Source: Candidatus Ulvibacter alkanivorans
GTDB taxonomy: Bacteria > Bacteroidota > Bacteroidia > Flavobacteriales > Flavobacteriaceae
Length of the DNA stretch: 32,052 nucleotides
Reading direction: 5' to 3'
Assembly (NCBI RefSeq): GCF_003333325.1
Contig: NZ_QOLC01000072.1
Span: 1 to 32,052, forward strand
The position numbers and the translations under genes were made by a program. This document shows positions 22,969-29,962 of the stretch, piece by piece. Under the pieces are notes generated by a model. It saw only the letters and a list, made by a program, of their open reading frames with translations, ran no database searches and had not been told where the DNA came from. Numbering within the stretch: position 1 is the first letter of the stretch; every line of letters starts with the position of its first letter.

Positions 22969-25425
22969 ATGAAAAAACTCCTGTTATTGTCTGTAGCGTT
23001 TTTGCTTTTCTTCGGAAGCATTTTCGCCCAAGAAAATCTTACTTATAAAAAACCTCCTGCCGAAATTCTAGAACTTGTAGATGCCCCTTTGGCACCTTCT
23101 GTACAAATAGACAGTAAAGGAAACAATGTGGTCCTTCTCTATCGCGATGCGTTCAAATCGATCGAAGAGCTTTCAGAAACAGAAATGAGATTAGGCGGAT
23201 TGCGAATTAACCCGAAGACGAATATTGGAAGCCGTACCAACTATTATAACAACTTAAAGGTTAAAAAAGCAACCGCTTCCGAAGCGACACAAGTAAAAGG
23301 CCTGCCAACAAATCCGCGCCTCTCAAATTTTAGATGGGCACCCAATGAAAAAATGATCGCCTGTCTAAATACAACTGCTACAGGTGTCGAGGTTTGGATC
23401 GTAGATATTGAAAATGCTTCGGCTAAAAAAATAACACCGGCAACAGTTAATGCCAATATGGGCGATGCGCTCAATTGGTTTCAAAACAGTGAGGCCTTGT
23501 TAGTTAAGATGCTTCCATCAAATCGTGAAGCGTTAATAAATGCTTCGGAAGCAGTACCGGAAGGCCCAACGGTCTCGGTAAGTGATGGCGCCAAAGCGCA
23601 AAACAGAACCTACCAAGATCTACTGAAGAATCCGAACGACGAGCATAATTTTGAGCAATTAGCGCTTTCAGAATTAAAAAAAGTTACGATCAACGGTACC
23701 ACCTCTAACTTCTTGCCTACCGCCATGTATCGCGGAATTAGCTTTTCACCGGACGGTAATTACTTGTTGGTTTCGAAACTTAAAAAACCGTTTTCCTACA
23801 TCGTACCTTATTATCGTTTTCCTTACGAAGAAGCGATCTACGAAAAGGATGGAAATTTGGTAACTGTCTTTAACGATGTACCATTGAATGAAGTGCAACC
23901 TAAAGGGTTTATGGCTACGCGTACCGGAAAACGCAATGTAAGTTGGAGAAGTGACAAGCCCTCAACAATTTATTGGGTGGAAGCCCTTGACGGTGGCGAT
24001 CCTGAAAATGAAGTGACTCATAGAGATGTGGTTTACGAAGTGTATGCGCCATTTACAGGTCGAGGACGAGAATTATTAAAAACAAAAAATCGATTCTCTG
24101 GAATTACTTGGGGAAATGATAATGTCGCCATTGCCTACGATTACTGGTGGAACGACCGTAACACGAAAACATATTTGTTCAATCCTAATGACCCCGGAAA
24201 AGAAGCTGTAATCATTACCGATCGCAACTACCAAGACCGCTATAGTGATCCGGGTAATTTTGTTACCTCTAAGAACGACCTTGGTAGTTACACGCTAGAA
24301 ATAAATAACGGAAAAGCCTATTTAATGGGCGACGGTTATAGCGAAAAAGGCCAATTTCCTTTTATAGACGAATTTGATATATCGACACGCAAAACAAAAC
24401 GATTGTATGAATCACCTTATACCGATAAACTGGAAAATTTGATCACGGCCATCGATATGGACAAAGGAAAAGTGCTAGTACGAATTGAAGCGCAAAATGA
24501 GTATCCTAATTATTACTTCAGAAATATAAATAAAAAGAACAGTTTAACTCCTGTCACAGCCTTTGATAATCCTTATCAAAGCCTCAGTAATGTGCATAAG
24601 GAAGTGATCACGTATAAACGTGATGACGGACTAGAACTGGAGGGTACATTGTATCTACCAATAGGCTATGACAAAGATTCCAAAGAAAAAAAGCCCATGC
24701 TTTTATGGGCATATCCCCGTGAGTTCAAGGATAAGAGCAGTGCCTCTCAAAACACGACCAACCCTAACGAATTTATTTATCCGTACTGGGGCAGTCCTAT
24801 TTATTGGGTAACACAAGGATATGTGGTACTAGACGATGCGGCCTTTCCCATTGTGGGAGAAGGCGACGAAGAACCCAATGACAGTTTTAGAGAACAGTTG
24901 GTTGCCAATGGGAAGGCAGCGATAGATGCCGTGGATGCATTGGGGTATATCGACCGAAACCGCGTAGGTGTCGGGGGCCATAGTTATGGTGCCTTTATGG
25001 TCGCTAACCTATTAAGCCATAGCGATCTGTTTGCTGCTGGAATTGCTCGCAGCGGTGCTTATAATAGAACGTTGACACCCTTCGGATTTCAAAGTGAGGA
25101 ACGCAGTTATTGGGATTCGCCCGAAACGTATTACACCATGTCTCCTTTTATGCATGCCGATAAAATGAAAACACCATTATTATTGGTACACGGGGAAGCC
25201 GATAACAACAGTGGAACCTACCCTTTGCAAAGTGAGCGCTATTTTAATGCGTTAAAAGGGCTCGGTGGTCCGGCCAGATTAGTCATGCTGCCAAAAGAAA
25301 GTCATGGGTATCGCGCCAAAGAAAGTATTCTCCACCTGCTTTGGGAACAAGACCGATGGTTAGATATGTATGTGAAGAATAAAGAGGAAAACGAAATAAA
25401 GGCGTCTTCAGAAATTAAACAGTAA
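22969..25425 (+). CDS. Secreted S9 family serine peptidase (glutamyl-endopeptidase-like S9D)
   Basis: From ATG 22969 the protein has 818 residues. MKKLLLLSVAFLLFFGSIFAQ is a signal peptide, then a beta-propeller-like domain runs to about 560, and an alpha/beta-hydrolase domain follows. The catalytic Ser672 is in GGHSYGAF, with Asp745 in HGEADNNSG and His779 in KESHGY. The propeller restricts access to peptides in the prolyl-oligopeptidase clan. The N-terminal pattern (PPAEILELVDAPLAP, RLGGLRINP) is like the S9D group that contains plant glutamyl endopeptidase, so cleavage after glutamate is likely but not shown. The product is periplasmic or secreted. The frame extends upstream to a TTG at 22912, rejected because that triplet fits the promoter. 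Confidence 0.9.
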   Translation: MKKLLLLSVAFLLFFGSIFAQENLTYKKPPAEILELVDAPLAPSVQIDSKGNNVVLLYRDAFKSIEELSETEMRLGGLRINPKTNIGSRTNYYNNLKVKKATASEATQVKGLPTNPRLSNFRWAPNEKMIACLNTTATGVEVWIVDIENASAKKITPATVNANMGDALNWFQNSEALLVKMLPSNREALINASEAVPEGPTVSVSDGAKAQNRTYQDLLKNPNDEHNFEQLALSELKKVTINGTTSNFLPTAMYRGISFSPDGNYLLVSKLKKPFSYIVPYYRFPYEEAIYEKDGNLVTVFNDVPLNEVQPKGFMATRTGKRNVSWRSDKPSTIYWVEALDGGDPENEVTHRDVVYEVYAPFTGRGRELLKTKNRFSGITWGNDNVAIAYDYWWNDRNTKTYLFNPNDPGKEAVIITDRNYQDRYSDPGNFVTSKNDLGSYTLEINNGKAYLMGDGYSEKGQFPFIDEFDISTRKTKRLYESPYTDKLENLITAIDMDKGKVLVRIEAQNEYPNYYFRNINKKNSLTPVTAFDNPYQSLSNVHKEVITYKRDDGLELEGTLYLPIGYDKDSKEKKPMLLWAYPREFKDKSSASQNTTNPNEFIYPYWGSPIYWVTQGYVVLDDAAFPIVGEGDEEPNDSFREQLVANGKAAIDAVDALGYIDRNRVGVGGHSYGAFMVANLLSHSDLFAAGIARSGAYNRTLTPFGFQSEERSYWDSPETYYTMSPFMHADKMKTPLLLVHGEADNNSGTYPLQSERYFNALKGLGGPARLVMLPKESHGYRAKESILHLLWEQDRWLDMYVKNKEENEIKASSEIKQ

Positions 25426-25433
25426 CCTTAAAA

Positions 25434-25460
25434 ATAAGGGCGCAAAGTTTGCGCCCTTAT
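25434..25460. terminator. Strong hairpin between convergent S9 peptidase and kinase genes
   Basis: ATAAGGGCGCAAA (25434-25446) and TTTGCGCCCTTAT (25448-25460) pair perfectly over 13 bp. On the plus strand no T-tract follows; on the minus strand TTATTTTT follows, so it suits transcripts from the kinase operon best and may block read-through both ways. Confidence 0.6.
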
Positions 25461-25550
25461 CTAACAACCTAACCAATAAAATAATAGATAAAACTTTAAG
25501 ATTTCATAGCAATCTATTATCCCACTTTCAATAGCCTAAAGATACAAACA

Positions 25551-25594
25551 TTGTTTAATACATTAAGCATATCATTAAACAAAGTTTTGTTAAA
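25551..25594. repeat. Inverted-repeat cluster after the TetR-kinase operon
   Basis: TTGTTTAAT (25551-25559) and ATTAAACAA (25574-25582) are perfect inverted repeats 14 bp apart. The 14-mer TATCATTAAACAAA (25570-25583), followed by TTGTTAAA, also occurs at 27672-27685 upstream of the same operon. It lies just beyond the kinase stop. It could be a regulator site or a weak terminator stem. Confidence 0.35.
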
Positions 25595-25598
25595 ATTT

Positions 25599-26906
25599 TT
25601 ATTTATATGCCTTATACGCATCGATCTCCACGGTTGCTCCAAGGTCATGGAGTAAATTATACAGACCGAAAAAAGTTCTATTGATATACAGAAAGTGTTT
25701 GGAGCCTCGGTTGCCGTCCATTTTACGTAATTCGGTGTTTTTTGAATATTTATCAGACAGCGCTGCTATCTTTCCGAAGAAAACAGTATCGGAGAAATCG
25801 AAAGTCTTGTTATGGAAGGGCTTGGTGAACAAGCTCAACATTTCATGGAACAATTCGGCAAAGAATTTGATCTCTTCGGGAGAATCTCCGGATTTCAATA
25901 TTTCTAAGGCATACATTTTTTCTAAAAACACTTCGGGATCGTTAATGTTCTCCGGTTTGGCCAATTCAAAATACGGTTCATAAAATTCGTTGGGAACCGC
26001 TTTTACACATCCAAAATCGATAGCGATTAAAGCGTGTGAATCATCTACCATAAAATTGCCCGGGTGGGGATCAGCATGCACGCGCCGTAGCTGGTGCATC
26101 TGGAACATATAGAAATCCCAAAGTGCCTGTCCTATAGTATTTGCAACTTGGTGATTGGTATTCGTTTTAGTAAATTCTGAAAGGTGCTTGCCTCGCATCC
26201 AATCCATCGTTATTATACGAGGACCCGATAAGGATTCATAATAGTCTGGGAATTTTAAATTTGGAATATGGCTACACGCTATCGCAATTTCTTTTCCTTG
26301 CTGCACTTCCAATATATAATTGGTTTCTTCCAGCAATTTACCCTCTATCTCTTTAAAATATTTTTCTGAATCTTTCGCTTTTATATTGAACATTCGCAAG
26401 GCAATTGGTTTTACCAATGCCAAATCACTGCTAATACTATCGGCCACCCCGGGGTACTGTATCTTTACCGCTAACTGTTTTCCATCTTTGGTCGCGCGAT
26501 GTACTTGCCCAATACTCGCAGCAGCCACCGAATTTGCATCAAAACTATCGTATAAACTTTCGGGCACATCACCAAAATAAGAGGTAAATACCTTGCGCAC
26601 CAAAGGCGCCGACAATGGGGGAACTTGAAATTGAGCCAACGAGAATTTTTCAACATAGGCCTGTGGCATGATGTTCTTTTCCATGCTCAACATTTGCGCT
26701 ACCTTTAACGCGCTACCTTTAAGATTTTTAAGTCCGTTGTAGATGTCCTCCGCATTTTCTTCGTTTAATTTATCCTTGGTAGTTTCAGGATTAATGAGTT
26801 TTTCCCCATAATATTTTAGGTAGTTCCCTCCTACCTTTACCCCGGTTGAGACCAATTTAGAGGCCCGTTGAATTTTATTAGTAGGGATCGCATCAATAGT
26901 TTTCAT
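25599..26906 (-). CDS. ABC1/AarF/UbiB-type atypical kinase
   Basis: The 435-residue protein has the ABC1 kinase-like signatures. LKGSALKVAQMLS (62-74) stands where the family has K-x-G-Q; here it reads KVAQ. SVAAASIGQVHRA (126-138) is the Ala-rich loop, AVKIQYPG carries Lys148, HADPHPGNF carries Asp279 and Asn284, and IAIDFGC carries Asp297. Known members support isoprenoid-quinone synthesis or lipid handling, probably as ATPases. The organism would use menaquinone, so a ubiquinone role is not implied. It is co-transcribed with the TetR-like regulator (14-bp gap), which probably controls it. Confidence 0.87.
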   Translation of the reverse strand: MKTIDAIPTNKIQRASKLVSTGVKVGGNYLKYYGEKLINPETTKDKLNEENAEDIYNGLKNLKGSALKVAQMLSMEKNIMPQAYVEKFSLAQFQVPPLSAPLVRKVFTSYFGDVPESLYDSFDANSVAAASIGQVHRATKDGKQLAVKIQYPGVADSISSDLALVKPIALRMFNIKAKDSEKYFKEIEGKLLEETNYILEVQQGKEIAIACSHIPNLKFPDYYESLSGPRIITMDWMRGKHLSEFTKTNTNHQVANTIGQALWDFYMFQMHQLRRVHADPHPGNFMVDDSHALIAIDFGCVKAVPNEFYEPYFELAKPENINDPEVFLEKMYALEILKSGDSPEEIKFFAELFHEMLSLFTKPFHNKTFDFSDTVFFGKIAALSDKYSKNTELRKMDGNRGSKHFLYINRTFFGLYNLLHDLGATVEIDAYKAYK

Positions 26907-26920
26907 AGTAGATAATTAGA

Positions 26921-27589
26921 TTAGGCCATTCTTTCTTTCCAAAGAAATTTTCCGAAATCGATCACACTTTCTAAGGGTGTGGTTTCAAAAACATCGAAAA
27001 TTGCGCGCACCGATTTTTCGATCACGACATCGGTCTTTTCAAAGGATGGTGACGAATCGTCCATCCAATATTTTAAAATGAACAAGGTTTGAATCCATGC
27101 TCCTTCAGAAAAAACAGCCACCGGTTGTTTTAAGATCTTTAGTTGTTGCGTGTCGTTTTTTTCCTCAATTAGGGATGCGGCAAACGATTTTATTTTTTGT
27201 CTTAAGCCTCTTAACTGACTTAGATTCTTTAGTGGTGATTGTTGCGCGCTTAACACGAATAACACATAACTTCTATTGGCTGAAAGAATTTCGAAGAACG
27301 TATAGAAAAATGTGAGCATTTTTTCCTTATTCGAAAATTCTGTATAGGCTTTATCCTTATGCGCCAAGGTCATGGAATGATCAAAGAATTGATTCCAAAT
27401 TCCCTGTTGGAGAGATTCGAACGAACCAAATTCACTGTAAAATTCTGTCTCTTTAATATTGTTTTCTTTACAAAACTTGTAAACGCTAAGTGGTAGGCGT
27501 TCGTTCTCTAACACATAGGTCATATATGAGTTTACAATAGCATCTCTCGTGGATGTTTTAGAAGTCTTCGTTGTCTTTTTTTGGGTCAT
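26921..27589 (-). CDS. TetR/AcrR family transcriptional regulator
   Basis: From the ATG at 27587-27589 the protein has 222 residues. A basic, Thr-rich start (MTQKKTTKTSKTST) leads into a TetR-type helix-turn-helix (about residues 15-65: RDAIVNSYMTYVLE to KFCKENNIKETEFYSEFGSFESLQQGIW). An all-helical ligand-binding domain follows. The frame also allows a GTG start at 27619, ten codons earlier; the ATG is preferred because the -7 box lies close to the GTG. It is the first gene of a two-gene operon with the ABC1 kinase and divergent from htpG. An inverted-repeat motif at 27672-27699 is a plausible operator. Ligand unknown. Confidence 0.78.
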   Translation of the reverse strand: MTQKKTTKTSKTSTRDAIVNSYMTYVLENERLPLSVYKFCKENNIKETEFYSEFGSFESLQQGIWNQFFDHSMTLAHKDKAYTEFSNKEKMLTFFYTFFEILSANRSYVLFVLSAQQSPLKNLSQLRGLRQKIKSFAASLIEEKNDTQQLKILKQPVAVFSEGAWIQTLFILKYWMDDSSPSFEKTDVVIEKSVRAIFDVFETTPLESVIDFGKFLWKERMA

Positions 27590-27640
27590 ACCTATTCTTT
27601 TAGATCGTATCGTATACACTTTATGTCAAAATATTCCTTA

Positions 27641-27699
27641 CAAAGATAGCTTATGTTTAACTTTTTATCATTATCATTAAACAAAATGTTCTGTTAAAG
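27641..27699 (-). promoter_or_regulatory. TetR operon promoter with candidate operator
   Basis: On the minus strand TATCTTTG (27648-27641) is a perfect TAnnTTTG box, though no TTG is found at -33. Just upstream, 27672-27699 carries TATCATTAAACAAA then TGTTAAAG, matching the cluster at 25570-25594 beyond the operon. TTAAACA and TGTTAAA form imperfect half-sites. Self-repression by the TetR protein is inferred. The rest of the 27620-27803 gap shows no clear htpG promoter. Confidence 0.45.
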
Positions 27700-27803
27700 T
27701 TTCATAGCTAGTGACAAGCTGTCAGAATTTCGGCTATGGTACTTTATTTGACTTATTGCTTCGGAAACAAACAAGTAACATTTTTAAATAGAACTATAAC
27801 ATC

Positions 27804-29693
27804 ATGAGCAAAGGAACTATTAACGTAGCGGTCGAAAACATTTTTCCGCTGATTAAAAAGTTTTTATACAGCGACCACGAGATCTTTTTACGTGAGTTGA
27901 TATCGAATGCGACAGACGCCACACTAAAGCTGAAGCATCTTACCGACATTGGCGAAGCCAAGGTAGCATATGGAGATCCCAAGATCGAAGTAAAGATCGA
28001 TAAGGATAAAAAGCAACTGCGAATCATAGACCAAGGAATTGGGATGACCAAAGAAGAGGTCGAAAAATACATTAATGAGATCGCGTTCTCCGGAGCCGAA
28101 GAATTTATAGAGAAATACAAGGATAAGAATGGTGAAGACACCGGGATCATTGGGCATTTCGGACTCGGTTTTTATTCAGCTTTTATGGTGGCCGAAAAAG
28201 TTGAGATCATCACAAAAAGTTATAAGGACGAACCGGCAGCGCATTGGGTTTGCGACGGATCACCAAATTACACACTAGAACCGGCTGATAAGTCGGAACG
28301 CGGTACCGAAATTATACTTCACATTGCCGAAGATGAAACCGAGTTCTTAGAAGAAGCTAAGATTCGTGAGCTCTTGGTAAAGTATAACAAGTTTATGCCC
28401 ATCCCAATTAAGTTTGGAATGAAGACCGAAACCCTTCCGAAGCCGGAAGACGCAAAAGAAGACGACCCGGCTCCAACCAAGGAGGTAGATAATATCATTA
28501 ACAACCCGAACCCGGCTTGGACCAAACAACCCACCGAGTTGGAAGCCGATGACTATAAAAGTTTTTATCGCGAATTGTACCCTATGCAATTCGAAGAACC
28601 ACTTTTCAACATTCATTTAAATGTAGATTACCCGTTCAATCTTACAGGAATTCTTTATTTCCCTAAGATGACCAACGACATGAACATCCAGAAAGACAAG
28701 ATACAATTGTATCAAAATCAGGTGTTCGTTACCGATAATGTGGAAGGCATCGTTCCCGAATTCTTGACCATGTTGCGTGGGGTGATCGACAGTCCGGACA
28801 TACCGTTAAATGTATCTAGAAGTTATTTGCAGGCCGATGGTGCTGTAAAGAAGATTTCAAGTTACATCACTCGAAAGGTCGCAGACAAGTTGAAAAGTCT
28901 GTTTAAAGACAACCGTGAAGATTTTGAACAGAAATGGAACGACATCAAGATCGTTATCGAGTATGGGATGTTGACCGAAGATAAATTCTTCGAAAAAGCG
29001 CAGGATTTTGCGCTATATCCAACAGTAGATGGGACACATTTCACTTTGGAAGCCTTAAAAGAAAAGATCAAAGACAATCAAACCGATAAGGATGACAAAT
29101 TGATCGTGTTGTATGCATCCGACAAGGAAGCGCAGCATAGCTATATAGAAGCTGCTAAAGAAAAAGGGTATGAAGTTTTGTTACTAGACAGTCCAATTGT
29201 ATCGCACTTGCTTCAGAAGTTGGAAGGTGCTAACGAGAACATGTCGTTTGTACGCGTTGACAGCGATTCTATCGATACATTAATAAAGAAAGAAGATACA
29301 GCCATTTCGAAACTTTCCGAAGAAGAGCAAGAAACCTTAAAAACCTTCTTGACAGAGACGATTCCTTCGGAAAAATTTTCGGTACAACTATCCCCTATGG
29401 ACAGTAGTGCAAATCCGTTCATCATTACCGAACCCGAATTCATGCGACGCATGAAAGAAATGCAGCAAAGCGGCGGCGGTGGTATGTTTGGAATGGGCAA
29501 CATGCCGGAAATGTACAATGTGATCGTGAACACAAATCACGAGCTGGTAAGTGAAATACTAAACACCAAGACCAAAAAGAAAAAAGAACGGTTGGTGAAC
29601 CAGGCATTAGACCTTGCCAAATTGAGTAAGAACTTGCTAAAAGGTGAAGAGATGACCGCCTTTATTAAACGCAGTTATGAGATGATAAAATAA
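27804..29693 (+). CDS. htpG: Molecular chaperone HtpG (Hsp90)
   Basis: The 629-residue ATP-dependent cytosolic chaperone has a GHKL ATPase domain at the N-terminus. FLRELISNATDA contains Glu31 and Asn35, DQGIGM contains Asp77, where most family members have DNGIGM, and GHFGLGFYSAFMV (118-130) is the glycine-rich lid. An acidic insertion (PKPEDAKEDDPAP, about 212-225) lies in the N/middle linker. The middle domain has SRSYLQADGAVKKIS, and the dimerisation domain carries a glycine/methionine-rich loop (SGGGGMFGMGNMPEM). Length and order are normal. It is a single-gene unit with a strong terminator, and no clear heat-shock promoter was recognised. Confidence 0.96.
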   Translation: MSKGTINVAVENIFPLIKKFLYSDHEIFLRELISNATDATLKLKHLTDIGEAKVAYGDPKIEVKIDKDKKQLRIIDQGIGMTKEEVEKYINEIAFSGAEEFIEKYKDKNGEDTGIIGHFGLGFYSAFMVAEKVEIITKSYKDEPAAHWVCDGSPNYTLEPADKSERGTEIILHIAEDETEFLEEAKIRELLVKYNKFMPIPIKFGMKTETLPKPEDAKEDDPAPTKEVDNIINNPNPAWTKQPTELEADDYKSFYRELYPMQFEEPLFNIHLNVDYPFNLTGILYFPKMTNDMNIQKDKIQLYQNQVFVTDNVEGIVPEFLTMLRGVIDSPDIPLNVSRSYLQADGAVKKISSYITRKVADKLKSLFKDNREDFEQKWNDIKIVIEYGMLTEDKFFEKAQDFALYPTVDGTHFTLEALKEKIKDNQTDKDDKLIVLYASDKEAQHSYIEAAKEKGYEVLLLDSPIVSHLLQKLEGANENMSFVRVDSDSIDTLIKKEDTAISKLSEEEQETLKTFLTETIPSEKFSVQLSPMDSSANPFIITEPEFMRRMKEMQQSGGGGMFGMGNMPEMYNVIVNTNHELVSEILNTKTKKKKERLVNQALDLAKLSKNLLKGEEMTAFIKRSYEMIK

Positions 29694-29717
29694 GTAGTTT
29701 CACTTGTTATTCTTAGG

Positions 29718-29751
29718 ATCCCTTTCGATGACTTCGGAAGGGATTTTTTTT
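29718..29751 (+). terminator. Intrinsic terminator of htpG
   Basis: ATCCCTTTCG (29718-29727) pairs with CGGAAGGGAT (29735-29744), ten pairs with one G-U, around a 7-nt loop and followed by T residues to 29751. The right arm includes a copy of the octamer CTTCGGAA (29732-29739). Confidence 0.88.
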
Positions 29752-29830
29752 GTCTTTATCTTAGAAATTCAAACTCATATCACCAATGTTTGAGCACTAG
29801 CTTGTGTATGCAAATTTGTAATTATCCAAC

Positions 29831-29876
29831 TACGTGTTTACACGTATGTGCGACAAGGAGTTGTGCACATCGTCTA
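29831..29876 (+). promoter_or_regulatory. Palindrome and weak ECF-like promoter before the surface protein
   Basis: TACGTGT (29831-29837) and ACACGTA (29840-29846) form a perfect 16-bp palindrome. GCGAC (29850-29854), exactly 16 bp and CGTCTA (29871-29876) repeat the spacing and -10 element of the receptor-linked ECF promoters, but the -35 lacks the AAC core, so this copy (D) is weak. The short palindrome TGTGCACA (29862-29869) lies in the spacer. Confidence 0.3.
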
Positions 29877-29899
29877 AGAAAAATTCCGTTAATCTAATA

Positions 29900-29933
29900 T
29901 TGTGTGCCAGCCACATTTTTTTGCATACTTTTA
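29900..29933 (+). promoter_or_regulatory. Possible primary-sigma promoter of the surface protein gene
   Basis: TTG (29900-29902), a 23-bp gap and TACTTTTA (29926-29933, seven of eight matches to TAnnTTTG). Transcription would begin near 29940, about 23 nt before the ATG. The gap is at the upper limit for this promoter class. Confidence 0.4.
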
Positions 29934-29962
29934 ACATACTAACTTTAAATTTAAACAGAATT

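Larger units (their letters stand above)
977..29739. repeat. Over-represented octamer CTTCGGAA, 28 copies across the window
   Basis: Plus-strand copies start at 977, 1262, 4980, 5069, 9213, 9425, 13241, 17008, 17200, 20755, 23010, 23543, 27759, 29365 and 29732. Minus-strand copies (TTCCGAAG on plus) start at 1717, 1926, 4460, 9718, 10479, 11271, 12757, 15220, 18552, 23277, 25772, 28435 and 29315. A purine follows in 25 of 28. Base composition predicts about one copy on both strands together. In genes it encodes Ser-Glu (11), Phe-Gly (9), Pro-Lys (3) or Leu-Arg-Lys through the codon CGG (3); two copies are non-coding. Confidence 0.7.

Noticed and set aside
25434..25460. Perfect hairpin as a mobile-element end or attachment site
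   Set aside because: It lies between convergent genes, has a T-tract on one strand and no duplicated flanks, so a terminator is the simpler reading.
27748..27783. Promoter for htpG (TTG 27748, TAACATTT 27776)
   Set aside because: The gap is 25 bp and the -7 box is poor; no known heat-shock element was recognised either.
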